A stretch of DNA of 64,000 bases from the NCBI GenBank assembly GCA_028278245.1, contig JANQEQ010000012.1:30126-94125 (forward strand), in the 5' to 3' direction. Below the pieces are notes generated by a model. It had not been told where the DNA came from and did no database searches. It saw nothing but the letters and a program-made list of their open reading frames with translations. Position numbers and translations under genes: made by a program. Below, piece by piece: positions 35,429 through 44,371 of the stretch. The stretch comes from Phycisphaerales bacterium (GTDB taxonomy: Bacteria; Planctomycetota; Phycisphaerae; Phycisphaerales; SM1A02). Each line of letters begins with the position of its first letter. Positions within the stretch are counted from its first letter, which is position 1.

Positions 35429-36346
35429 ATGATGGATAGCACACACATGAACATCGGATTGGCCCTGGGACGATTACGGCGTCTGGTCGTGCTCTGCAGT
35501 GTGCTCATCGGGTTCTCCCTCATAGTGCAGCTTCTCATCTGGTCCCTGGTCACGTTCACTAATCTGAGATTTGAAACTCTGCAGATCGAAGATTCGACTC
35601 CTTTGATTGTGACTTCCTCGACATCTAATCAACGATTCTCCCCCGAGGCACTTGATGTGGGGGCATCTGCAGTAGAACCCCTTGAGTCTAAAGATATCTC
35701 GCGCGTGTTCAGTTCTCGTGATCGAATCTTTGCCATCATCACTGATCTCAATGCAGCGATCGGAATCCTGGCAACAGTATCCCTGGCACTGTTTATTGTG
35801 ATGAGTCTTCTTCTGACGGTCAACTCCGCCGTACCCGGGATCGAAAGCACCGTGTCGTCATTTGGATGGATGGTGTTGGTCGGTATGCTTCTTCTCCCCC
35901 TGGGACAGGTGTTTCCTCTTCCCTGGGTGTACGGCTGCTTTGTCCCCTACGATGAGATGATCAAACCTCTTGCAGCAATGACGGAAACCGCAGCAACTCT
36001 CCCTGGCTTTCCGGAATATGCCCGTTTCCTTTTATTGCCGATTACCTGCCTCATCGGTGTAGCGCTGGTGTTGAATCGCTATATCGTCGGGGTTGATGCT
36101 GCGCTCCTTCCTCGACCGGATTTTCGGCTGGACCCGAAACTGGAAGCAGAGTGCGCGAATGTCAAACCAGGTTCACTTCACGGTGGACGCGCTGCCGGCG
36201 CATTATCACAAATGGTGCAAACATCTGAGCCTCCAGCGAAACAAGGTTCACCATTGCCGTCAGCCGGCCCCACCCAGGGTGCTCCCACACAGCTCCCCAA
36301 TGCCACGGAAGTATCACAGGGTAAAGCGCCACGCCGACTTATCTGA
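35429..36346 (+). CDS. Hypothetical membrane protein
   Basis: A 305-aa protein with about four membrane helices (LRRLVVLCSVLIGFSLIVQL, ILATVSLALFIVMSLLL, GWMVLVGMLLLPLGQVF and FLLLPITCLIGVALVL). An external loop lies between the first two helices, and the Pro/Gly/Ser-rich C-terminal tail is probably disordered. No family is recognised. It is divergent from mqnC and converges with the small zinc-ribbon gene. An ATG at 35429 is followed immediately by a second one. Confidence 0.6.
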   Translation: MMDSTHMNIGLALGRLRRLVVLCSVLIGFSLIVQLLIWSLVTFTNLRFETLQIEDSTPLIVTSSTSNQRFSPEALDVGASAVEPLESKDISRVFSSRDRIFAIITDLNAAIGILATVSLALFIVMSLLLTVNSAVPGIESTVSSFGWMVLVGMLLLPLGQVFPLPWVYGCFVPYDEMIKPLAAMTETAATLPGFPEYARFLLLPITCLIGVALVLNRYIVGVDAALLPRPDFRLDPKLEAECANVKPGSLHGGRAAGALSQMVQTSEPPAKQGSPLPSAGPTQGAPTQLPNATEVSQGKAPRRLI

Positions 36347-36359
36347 ATCAAAATTTTTA

Positions 36360-36617
36360 TCAATACGCTTCAAATAAACGCTGACTTGTACCGTTCGGAC
36401 CGATCAGTGCCTGTACACGCGCACCACATTTGGGACATCGTCCAATATATTTCGTCTGCTCTTTGTTTCGCTTCAGGCGGCCGTAGACATGACAGCAGCG
36501 AAACCAGATCGAAAGAAACGGCTGGCGCGGTCCCTTCTCTAAGTCCCGCGCCGCATTCTCGGGATTGTGAGTATCGCACAATTCAGGAATATCAATCTTG
36601 TCACGACGGTCGACCAT
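36360..36617 (-). CDS. Small zinc-ribbon protein
   Basis: An 85-aa basic protein. It has a CPKCGARVQALIGPNGTSQR pattern near the end with other Cys (WFRCCHVYGR) upstream, so four Cys could bind zinc. No exact family is known to me. It lies 42 bases after pheT on the same strand and may be co-transcribed. It ends 13 bases past the stop of the converging membrane protein. Confidence 0.6.
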   Translation of the reverse strand: MVDRRDKIDIPELCDTHNPENAARDLEKGPRQPFLSIWFRCCHVYGRLKRNKEQTKYIGRCPKCGARVQALIGPNGTSQRLFEAY

Positions 36618-36659
36618 AACTCAGCTATCGGCATGACACCCAGCGCCTCTTCATCGCCG

Positions 36660-38696
36660 TCATGCGCGGAGTTGGGCAGCAAACTGCGTTTCCATAATGC
36701 CGACCACTTTCTCCACCTGGGGATCGACCTCTTCGTGGGTCAATGTACGATCCGGGGCGCGGAAGCGCAAACGCATCGAGAGTGATTTGTGGCCGGAGGG
36801 AATGCCTTTTCCTCGGAACGTGGTGATGAACTGCTGCGTATCGAGATTTTCCAGCGCGAGCGTTTCTACCTGCTGAGCCATCTGATCCCAGGTGATTGAT
36901 TCAGCCACGATCAAAGAGAGATCGCGCTCAATTGCTGGGAAACTTGGCAGTGCGTGAGCTTCCGTCTCAGGTGGATACGCTTCATAAAACGACCATAACT
37001 GCAACTCCGCAGCAAGAATCGGCTGATCAAGCCCGAACTGCTGTACCAACTTTGGTGAAAGTTGTCCCAGACAACCGATCTCCTGGCCGCTGACGTTCAC
37101 CCGGGCAGACGGGGTAAGCCATGATGTACTCGCATCAGATTCAATCGTCACCGATGGCTGGTGCCCCAGCAACACATCCACCAATCGCTCGACCACGCCT
37201 CGAATGGGACGCAAACCATCCTGAGGATTCAACACGTCCATCAACAAACCGAGTGTATTCACCTCATGGTGATCAGCACCTGCTGCTTGAAAAGTTGCAG
37301 CAGATTCAAACAGCTTCAACTTCTCAACTCCGCTGTCCTGGTTCAGTTTGCGCACCCTCAGCAAACTCGGAATCAACGACGGCTGCAGGATCGGCGTCGC
37401 TTTGGCTCGCTCATCTGCAACGCGCAGTTCACTCCTGCCATCCGGAAAGAATGGCCGGGCATCAACATCGGAAACCAGTGAATGCGTAACGGTTTCCACA
37501 AACCCCAACCCGACCAGTTCATCTGCCACCGCCTGCTTTGCAAGCTCAGTTGCCTGGGGTGGCGTGACGCGAATCTCGATTGTGTCCTCCACCGGGATAT
37601 TGTCGTGGCCGAACATCCGCCCCACTTCCTCGATCACATCAATCTCGCGTTCAATATCAATGCGATTATACGGCACCACGCATTCGAGCCACTCACCTTT
37701 CAGCGTAGGTTCGAAACCGAGCAATCGAAGGAAATCCACCATCTGCTCGTTGGTGATCGGCACGCCGAGGATCTTACGACAACGCTCCGGCCGCATGGAA
37801 GCCACCCGCCGCTCAGGAATGGGAGCGCCATCATAAATGACGCCTTCATACAACTCGCCCCCACCTAATTCCAGAATCAGTTCCGCCAGTCGGTCCGCCG
37901 CTTGATTGACCTGCCCGGGATGGATCCCGCGCTCAAAGCGATACGAAGAATCGCTGGCTATGCCCAGGCGCCGACTCGTATTGCGCACCGCAACCGGATC
38001 GAAACTCGCCGCCTCCAGGAGCAGATCCGTCGTGCTCTCCGTGACCGCGGTGATCGCGCCACCTTTCACTCCGGCAATGGCAACCGCATCTTCAGCATCA
38101 GCGATCACGAGATCCTGTGCTGACAGCTTGACTTCGCTTTCCCCTTCGCCGATCGGCAGGAAACGTTCCTGATCGCGGGCCATGCGAACGATAATCTGAG
38201 AGCCCTTCAGCTTGGCCAAGTCGAAAATATGAGTCGGTTGTCCCATCTCAAACAGCACGAAGTTTGTGGCATCAACAACATTGTTGCGTGGGATATCACC
38301 ACGCGCCGTCAGCCGCTCCGCCAGCCAATCCGGTGATGAGCCGACATTGACACCCTTGATGATACGACCGGTGTAGAGCGGGCACAGTTTGTGCTCGTGA
38401 TTCACCACTGACGCTACCTCTGCCGCCAGCTTCCCGTTATTCTGAGGTGTGGCATTGGGCACCTTCAAAGTCCGCCCGGAGATCGCGGCAATCTCCCGCG
38501 CCAAACCAAGGTGGCTGACCGCATCGCCCCGGTTGGACGTCATCTCATAATCCTGGCGGGTATCCGTCCCGGAGGGCAGCGGGACTTCCTCCGTCTCTTC
38601 CAGGGGAAAGCCCGCCCGGGTAAGCAGTTCCGCCTGCTCGGCAGCATCGGCCGGGGGATCCAGGTAATCGTTGATCCATTTCACACTCGTGTACAT
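36660..38696 (-). CDS. pheT: Phenylalanyl-tRNA synthetase beta subunit
   Basis: A 678-aa beta subunit of the heterotetrameric enzyme charging tRNA-Phe. It starts MYTSVKWINDYLDPP and shows B3/4 editing-domain motifs (EMTSNRGDAVSHLGLAREIA, RNNVVDATNFVLFEMGQPTH), B5 (RRLGIASDSSYRFERGIHPG), the catalytic-like core DRNLSLIVAES-type segment ERDLSLIVAESITWDQM, and a C-terminal ferredoxin-fold anticodon-binding domain. The usual N-terminal tRNA-binding (EMAP II) domain is not apparent, giving the shorter form. pheS is not directly upstream in the window. The gene is likely transcribed with the small zinc-ribbon gene. Confidence 0.94.
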   Translation of the reverse strand: MYTSVKWINDYLDPPADAAEQAELLTRAGFPLEETEEVPLPSGTDTRQDYEMTSNRGDAVSHLGLAREIAAISGRTLKVPNATPQNNGKLAAEVASVVNHEHKLCPLYTGRIIKGVNVGSSPDWLAERLTARGDIPRNNVVDATNFVLFEMGQPTHIFDLAKLKGSQIIVRMARDQERFLPIGEGESEVKLSAQDLVIADAEDAVAIAGVKGGAITAVTESTTDLLLEAASFDPVAVRNTSRRLGIASDSSYRFERGIHPGQVNQAADRLAELILELGGGELYEGVIYDGAPIPERRVASMRPERCRKILGVPITNEQMVDFLRLLGFEPTLKGEWLECVVPYNRIDIEREIDVIEEVGRMFGHDNIPVEDTIEIRVTPPQATELAKQAVADELVGLGFVETVTHSLVSDVDARPFFPDGRSELRVADERAKATPILQPSLIPSLLRVRKLNQDSGVEKLKLFESAATFQAAGADHHEVNTLGLLMDVLNPQDGLRPIRGVVERLVDVLLGHQPSVTIESDASTSWLTPSARVNVSGQEIGCLGQLSPKLVQQFGLDQPILAAELQLWSFYEAYPPETEAHALPSFPAIERDLSLIVAESITWDQMAQQVETLALENLDTQQFITTFRGKGIPSGHKSLSMRLRFRAPDRTLTHEEVDPQVEKVVGIMETQFAAQLRA

Positions 38697-38801
38697 AGGT
38701 CAGCAGGGTAGCGGCAGCCCGCCAAACATACAAAACTACTTGCCGACAAAAGGCTGCACATCCCCATTATTCCGCCCTGACTGGTAGCAACGAGATTCTT
38801 T

Positions 38802-40133
38802 TTACTGACGATCAAGGTACTTCAGAACCTCTCGTGCTTCCTGCTTGAATTTCTCCGTCTCCATCTCCGATTCGATGACGGACATCAGGTACGGCCTGGA
38901 TTTCTCCGTCACCACGTTGCGTAACGCCCGGAATTCCTCCTTGCGAGTGTTATCGTTCATCTCCTCCGGGAGAGCTGCAAGCAGACCATCCTCCACCAAC
39001 GATCTGGCCTCATCGACCACCCCATACGTCAAGCCCCATGCTGCCCGACTGCTGTTGTTCCAATCAGGATCCGCTAACTCTTCCACAAGCCGCTCACACA
39101 CTGGCACACTTTTCCTTCGCATCGTGCTGAGACAGAAGTAAATCACGTTGTGGTGGTATTTTCTTTCCCGAGAGAGCTTAATCAGCAGTGCATCAAACTC
39201 CGGCGAGGAATACTGCCCCCACATCGAGCGGACTGTTCGACTAATAACATCTTCATCCGGATCATTGAGGAGTTTGGTCAACACTGGAATAACAACTTCC
39301 GGATTCTTTCCTTGATCAATCCTGACCAACGCTGAGGTCACATTCATCCTCACTTCGGATGACTCATCTTCAGCCATCGGTATGACCAGTGCAAGATCAT
39401 CTACCGTTGCATCCAATCTCGGCAGACATTGCAACGCTCGCATTCTAATTGCCGATTCTTCAGATTTAAGAAGTGGGATAACCAAAGGTCGAAATGGTTG
39501 GCGATCAAACTTAGCAGACAATGATTGATGCAGAGTTTCCAGACCTGACCTCAACTCGTTTATTTCTGATCCTGCCGCTAGCATTTCTCTCAGTATGCCC
39601 AGACTCTTCTCACGCAGATCCGGATCTTCGCGCTGCACTATCGCTGCAACAAGATCATTATCATGAATTGACCTTAGATCTTTCCTCCCCGGATTCTGCA
39701 TTTCTTCAGCTATCTTCTTAATCAGCTCAGGATATTTAATCTGGTATGCGCTGAATATTTCCCTCAACGTATCGGAACGACCCTGCTGCTGCCAAGAGTT
39801 AGCAAGCTTTATGAAGTAACGAATTCCATCCTCAGCACGACCCGCTCTTTCGTAAGCCTCTGCAAGTTCACTCAGGGCGAACTCGAATATCTTCTCGTTT
39901 GCCTGATGTATTTCGATGACCTCCCGAAAGCGGTCAATTGCTTCTTCCTGCTTGTCCGGCATCTGGGCAAGATCACTCGCTTTATCGTAGATCTTCTGGA
40001 GTGACTCTTCATTACCTTCGGCAGAGGCAACCAATACAAACAAGAGTAATAGAATCACCGGTAATTTCCTGTGGTAGAATCTATACGCAAGTCGCTGTCT
40101 GCCCGGCTCATGGAACATTGTCTGGCAGTGCAT
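38802..40133 (-). CDS. Exported HEAT-repeat protein, paralogue of upstream gene
   Basis: A 443-aa protein. A signal or anchor lies near residues 20-40 (KLPVILLLLFVLVASAEG). TPR-like helices follow (DKQEEAIDRFREVIEIHQ, FALSELAEAYERAGRAEDGI), then HEAT repeats to the end. From about residue 175 the sequence repeats, nearly word for word, the C-terminal third of the larger upstream protein (FDRQPFRPLVIPL, MWGQYSSPEFDALLI, SVPVCERLVEELAD, RAAWGLTYGVV, EKSRPYLMSVIESEMET), so the two are tandem duplicates. AGGAG lies 7 bases before the ATG at 40133, which decides the start. Probably a protein-interaction scaffold; no catalytic motif seen. Confidence 0.7.
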   Translation of the reverse strand: MHCQTMFHEPGRQRLAYRFYHRKLPVILLLLFVLVASAEGNEESLQKIYDKASDLAQMPDKQEEAIDRFREVIEIHQANEKIFEFALSELAEAYERAGRAEDGIRYFIKLANSWQQQGRSDTLREIFSAYQIKYPELIKKIAEEMQNPGRKDLRSIHDNDLVAAIVQREDPDLREKSLGILREMLAAGSEINELRSGLETLHQSLSAKFDRQPFRPLVIPLLKSEESAIRMRALQCLPRLDATVDDLALVIPMAEDESSEVRMNVTSALVRIDQGKNPEVVIPVLTKLLNDPDEDVISRTVRSMWGQYSSPEFDALLIKLSRERKYHHNVIYFCLSTMRRKSVPVCERLVEELADPDWNNSSRAAWGLTYGVVDEARSLVEDGLLAALPEEMNDNTRKEEFRALRNVVTEKSRPYLMSVIESEMETEKFKQEAREVLKYLDRQ

Positions 40134-40213
40134 GAGTATGCTCCTAAATTGTGTCATTGTCCCACGTGATCTCCGCCCGATTCCACCACCAGGCTTGTCA
40201 CCATGATATCTTC

Positions 40214-42967
40214 CTACTGGCGATCCAGGTACTCCAGGACTGCGCGTGCTTCATGCTTGAATCTCTCCGTTTCCATCTCCGATTCGATGACGGACATCAG
40301 GTATGGCCTGGATTTCTCCGTCACCACGTTGCGCAACGCCCGGAATTCCTGCTCACGGGTGTAATCGTGGGTCTCCTCCGGTAAGGCCGCAAGCAAGCCA
40401 TCTTCGACCAGGGCCTTGGCTTCCTCGACTACGCCGTAGGTCAAACCCCACGCTGCCCGACCTTTGTTGTTGTGATCCGGGTGCGCGAGTTCTTCCACGA
40501 GCCGTTCACAGACAGGGACGCTCTTACTCTGCATCTGGCTGAGAGAGAAGTAGATCACATCGTGGTGAAATTTGTTACCACGAGAAAGATTGCTCAGTGA
40601 TTTGTCACGAGAAAGTCTAATCAGTAATTCATCAAACTCCGGTGATGAATACTGCCCCCACATTGAGCGGATCGTATAGTAAATTACATTGCCATCCGAA
40701 TCATTGAGGAGTTTGATCAGCACAGGAATCACCACATCGGGGTTCTTTCCCTGATCAATCCCGATCAACGCTCGTCCCACAAGTGCTCTTACTGAACGCT
40801 CTTCATCATCTGCTAGGGGAATCACCAAATCCAGATCATCTGTCGTCGCATCTAAGGCAGGGAAGCAACGCAAGGCGATACTTCTGATATCGACTTCATC
40901 AGACTTCATCAGTTCAATAACCAATGGCCGAAACGGTTGTCGGTCAAACTTAGCCGAGAGTGATTTTTCAAGAATGGCCAATCCTGATTTCTGTTGCCAG
41001 ATGGGTGACTCCGTGGAGAGCATTTCCTGAAGCCACTCCAGACTCGCGGCCCGCAATTCCGGATCCTTCCGTTGCACAATTGCCGTGGCCAGATCATCTG
41101 CGGATAAGAAAGCAACATTGATATCCGTACCCTCTCTACTTGGTGAAGTATCAGCTTCATTTTTAGATTCATCTTGAAGTTGAGCGGATGTAACTGGTGT
41201 CGTTTCAAATTCCGGAATAGGTAAGGCCGCGACTTCCGGGCCAAAGCGATCTTTGTTCTTCATCCACCAATACCGCCACCATTCACCATCGTGCGATTCG
41301 TCGTACTCAACACCGGTAAATTTTCCGAGCCCCTTGGCCACCCCACGAAAGGCAAGCTCTGCATCCTTTACATCGGTGTCAAGGAGACCAATCATGGTCG
41401 GGATCACTTTCGGATCACCGATCTCACCTAATGCTTTAGCCGCTTGATTAATAATTATTTCTACAGTGCTTTTTTCCGAACGAGAGCTATGAGGCAACTT
41501 TTCAAATTCATCCAGGAGAATGGCGAGCAGAATATCCACTGCCCATTTATTTTCCGGATTACCCAGTGCAGTTATTGATGCATGGCGTATGCCCAACTCC
41601 TCATGAGATTGGGCAGCAGGCACCGCGACCTGGCGCAGGAACTCTTCATCAAGATCAAGATTCGGAATCAAACGCGCGGTGGCTGCGTTGCGATCTTTAT
41701 CGTCGCTGTTGATGAATTCAGCCAGAATGTCAAATAAACCTTCTTCTTTGAGTACGGTATTAAGCTCCGGATGGTAAAGACGAATACCTGTGTTTTCATC
41801 AATGAGTTCACTGAGCAGTTTCAATTCAAAGCCCTCGGCTTCGCGCAACTCACCCACGATTCGCCGTAGTTCATCAGCCACCACATCTAAACAAGGGCGA
41901 TCACGATTGGCCTCGTACCACGGTTCATAGGCAGTAAGCTCAAAGCTGAAATCACGAACTACCAAAATCCTGAGGCAATAAAGGGCCCATCTCTGAACCT
42001 CCGAATCATCATCAGTCATGCCCAGATGAAGCACATCCAGCAGGTGAGCCTCTCGATCCAGTTCTTTTTTGTTCCTGTAATACCATCCCTCTATTAACTG
42101 CTGCTTTACGTTTCTATTGGGGATATCATTCCAATTGTCCGACAGGATTTGAAAGACCTCCTCCGGATCAAGCTGGGCAAATTCATTACCCAGCTCGGAG
42201 GCGGTAAACCCCCTGGGAATGTGCTGTGCTGTGATACGATCGCGCCAGGAGGTTTCGGTTTGCCCTTCCACATCATCTGATCCGTCCCTCGGCGATGAGG
42301 GCAGACGCTCCACCGAAACATAATCGCCATCCTGGAGACTAACGTTGAGTTTCCAGAGATCTGACAATTCTGTTACTGTTTTTTCGAACACACACTCCTG
42401 ATTATCACCCTGCTCACGCATCACACTTATGTGAACCGGTATGTTTTCAAAACCACCCACCGCTGAGAGAAGGTGATTGAGGTTGAGAATCCCTCCCTTG
42501 GGTATTTGATAGACACCCGGACGTGGGACGTTCCCGTCGATGAACACAACGCCCGCAGATTCGGCACTTTCCCCAGTGTCGGCCAGAGCCTCCACTTTCA
42601 TATCGGCAATGTCATCGACGATGGCCTGCAGCGCCAAGGAGTTGTGGCGCTGGGTGAGGTACATCTGCACACTGACGCCGATGACAGCCAGCAAGACAAT
42701 CACCATCAATACCGCATTGATTCGTTGCAACATGATTCGTTCCTCCAAAGCAATTCGAGTGCATTGGTACCGATACTTATCTGCGTTTCCAAAGCGCACA
42801 CGAGCGGCGTTGCGCGCCTCGGCCAATGAGGTACCCGATTGAATCAATTCTGCTTCCAGAGCCGCCAGGTGAAAGTCAAATTCATCCTCGACCTCGCGTT
42901 GGATCTGTTCTGATGAGCGCGGGTCGATCTTGGGCAGCATGTTGTGAAGCAGGTCGGTGTGATTCAT
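40214..42967 (-). CDS. Membrane protein with permease-prefix, SLBB and HEAT-repeat regions
   Basis: A 917-aa protein in a PadR operon. The first about 75 residues (HNMLPKIDPRSSEQIQREVE, ARNAARVRFGNADKYR) match the prefix domain usually found at the N-terminus of PadR-linked ABC permeases. One membrane helix follows (about 83-103), then an SLBB-like segment (VFIDGNVPRPGVYQIPKGGI) as in polysaccharide-export proteins, and about 600 residues of HEAT repeats whose last third is duplicated in the next gene. No ABC permease core is present. Its ATG overlaps the padR stop by one base (TGATG) with GGAG 7 bases upstream. I infer a PadR-controlled membrane scaffold; function unknown. Confidence 0.65.
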   Translation of the reverse strand: MNHTDLLHNMLPKIDPRSSEQIQREVEDEFDFHLAALEAELIQSGTSLAEARNAARVRFGNADKYRYQCTRIALEERIMLQRINAVLMVIVLLAVIGVSVQMYLTQRHNSLALQAIVDDIADMKVEALADTGESAESAGVVFIDGNVPRPGVYQIPKGGILNLNHLLSAVGGFENIPVHISVMREQGDNQECVFEKTVTELSDLWKLNVSLQDGDYVSVERLPSSPRDGSDDVEGQTETSWRDRITAQHIPRGFTASELGNEFAQLDPEEVFQILSDNWNDIPNRNVKQQLIEGWYYRNKKELDREAHLLDVLHLGMTDDDSEVQRWALYCLRILVVRDFSFELTAYEPWYEANRDRPCLDVVADELRRIVGELREAEGFELKLLSELIDENTGIRLYHPELNTVLKEEGLFDILAEFINSDDKDRNAATARLIPNLDLDEEFLRQVAVPAAQSHEELGIRHASITALGNPENKWAVDILLAILLDEFEKLPHSSRSEKSTVEIIINQAAKALGEIGDPKVIPTMIGLLDTDVKDAELAFRGVAKGLGKFTGVEYDESHDGEWWRYWWMKNKDRFGPEVAALPIPEFETTPVTSAQLQDESKNEADTSPSREGTDINVAFLSADDLATAIVQRKDPELRAASLEWLQEMLSTESPIWQQKSGLAILEKSLSAKFDRQPFRPLVIELMKSDEVDIRSIALRCFPALDATTDDLDLVIPLADDEERSVRALVGRALIGIDQGKNPDVVIPVLIKLLNDSDGNVIYYTIRSMWGQYSSPEFDELLIRLSRDKSLSNLSRGNKFHHDVIYFSLSQMQSKSVPVCERLVEELAHPDHNNKGRAAWGLTYGVVEEAKALVEDGLLAALPEETHDYTREQEFRALRNVVTEKSRPYLMSVIESEMETERFKHEARAVLEYLDRQ

Positions 42968-43338
42968 CACTTCACTCCGGCGGACAAAGCCGGAGCTGAT
43001 CGCGTTGCCGCCCCCATAACTTTGTCGATGGCGTCAGAGAGTTGTTCCCAACGATTGGTTTCGCGCTTCAACTGCGCGCGGCCCTTTGTGGTCAGTCGAT
43101 AATATTTCGCCCGCCGATTGAATTCGCTCTGTTTCCAGGTGGCGGAGAGAAAACCTCGTTTCTCCAGCCGATGCAACGCCGGATAGAGCGAACCCTCCTC
43201 AACCTGCAGAATGTCATCTGAGATTTGTCGGATGCGGCGGGCGATGCCGTAGCCATGATTCGATCCTGCCATCAGAATCCGGAGGACCATCATGTCCAGC
43301 GTACCCTTGAGCAGTTCGGGAGTTCCGTTTTGTGACAT
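42967..43338 (-). CDS. PadR-family transcriptional repressor
   Basis: A 123-aa winged-helix regulator. MVLRILMAGSNHGYGIARRI, then LQVEEGSLYPALHRLEKRGFL and KYYRLTTKGRAQLKRE are the standard PadR segments. It regulates itself and the downstream membrane protein gene, whose ATG overlaps the stop codon. Upstream lies an inverted repeat overlapping a consensus promoter. PadR proteins usually respond to small molecules or membrane stress. A GGGAAG ribosome binding site precedes the ATG. Confidence 0.92.
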   Translation of the reverse strand: MSQNGTPELLKGTLDMMVLRILMAGSNHGYGIARRIRQISDDILQVEEGSLYPALHRLEKRGFLSATWKQSEFNRRAKYYRLTTKGRAQLKRETNRWEQLSDAIDKVMGAATRSAPALSAGVK

Positions 43339-43357
43339 GGTTGCTTCCCTTGATTAT

Positions 43358-43393
43358 CTAGGGGAAGTATACCCCACTCCCCTAGAATGTCAA
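43358..43393 (-). promoter_or_regulatory. padR promoter with inverted-repeat operator
   Basis: On the minus strand TTGACA (-35, 43393-43388), 16 bases, TATACT (-10, 43371-43366). An 8-bp inverted repeat, CTAGGGGA (43358-43365 and its partner 43378-43385), has one arm in the spacer and the other just after the -10, the position expected for an autorepressor site. A PadR dimer site is the likely identity. Confidence 0.75.
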
Positions 43394-43546
43394 GGGGAAA
43401 GGGAAATAATGATCTTACTTTACCAATTCAATCCTGTGCAGCCGTTTATAAATGCAGTGGTGCTAACCGCATGCGCGTATCACTGCGTTGTGGGGGGGGC
43501 GAGTCAATGATTCGCAGAGTTTTTTCTTTTCGGTCTCTGCGGGATG

Positions 43547-44272
43547 TTATCCTGCAGCTATTTCACAATGGCATATTGCTCTCAGCAGCACTTCATCCAG
43601 CATGGGTTCAGTCAGGCGGCCGGTGAATGTGTTCTGCTGGCTGACGTGGTAACTACCAATAACCGTTACAGTTTCGCATTCCACTTCCGCGCCGTGGCCG
43701 AAGCGCGGTTGGGGTTTGGGAATTTTCACTCCTTCCTCGCGGAGCATCGTTAGCGTTGCTTTCCAGGCGATCCCGCCCAGGCAGAATATGACAATCGGCT
43801 GGAGGATATGAAACTCTGCGGCAAGATACGGCCGACAGTTCGCCAGTTGATCTGCGCGCGGCTTATTGCCCGGCGGCGCGCAATGCAAAGCGGCAGTGAT
43901 ATACACACCTTTGAGCCGCAGACCATCGTGACGATCGATTGATTCAGCCTGACTGGCCAGTCCCACGCGATGAAGCGCTGCGTAGAGGAAATCGCCGGAA
44001 CGATCGCCGGTGAACATCCGGCCGGTGCGGTTTGCTCCGTGTGCTCCTGGCGCCAAGCCAACAATCATCAGTTTGGCGCGGTGATCGCCAAATGACGGGA
44101 CAGGCTTGGCCCAGTATTCAAAGTCCCGATACGCCCGTTTGCGTGTATGGCCCACATCGGATGTGTAGGAAACCAGATCCGGGCACCGTTTGCAACACGG
44201 GATCGCCTGTTCCATTGAATGGAGGTCTGAACATTGAGGTGGATAAACCTGCTGAGACACTGGAAGATCCAT
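43547..44272 (-). CDS. Uracil-DNA glycosylase, family 5 (UDGb)
   Basis: A 241-aa DNA repair glycosylase. CCKRCPDLV near the N-terminus provides cysteines for the 4Fe-4S cluster of families 4 and 5; VGLAPGAHGANRTGRMFTGD is the family 5 active-site motif; GSYHVSQQNTFTGRL is the second motif, with His. It removes uracil and related bases from DNA. The start at 44272 (MDLPVSQQVYPPQ) fits the family; the frame extends upstream to 44440 but that part does not look like coding. It is divergent from the large secreted protein. Further Cys near the middle (HCAPPG, NCRPYL) complete the cluster. Confidence 0.9.
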   Translation of the reverse strand: MDLPVSQQVYPPQCSDLHSMEQAIPCCKRCPDLVSYTSDVGHTRKRAYRDFEYWAKPVPSFGDHRAKLMIVGLAPGAHGANRTGRMFTGDRSGDFLYAALHRVGLASQAESIDRHDGLRLKGVYITAALHCAPPGNKPRADQLANCRPYLAAEFHILQPIVIFCLGGIAWKATLTMLREEGVKIPKPQPRFGHGAEVECETVTVIGSYHVSQQNTFTGRLTEPMLDEVLLRAICHCEIAAG

Positions 44273-44371
44273 GTAAAAATGTGATGACAGCCGCAATTCG
44301 GCTGCCTGGATCCTACACGCAAGGGCGGCAATCATGAAGTCCCCCACCCATTCGACCGATAACAAAAGCGT

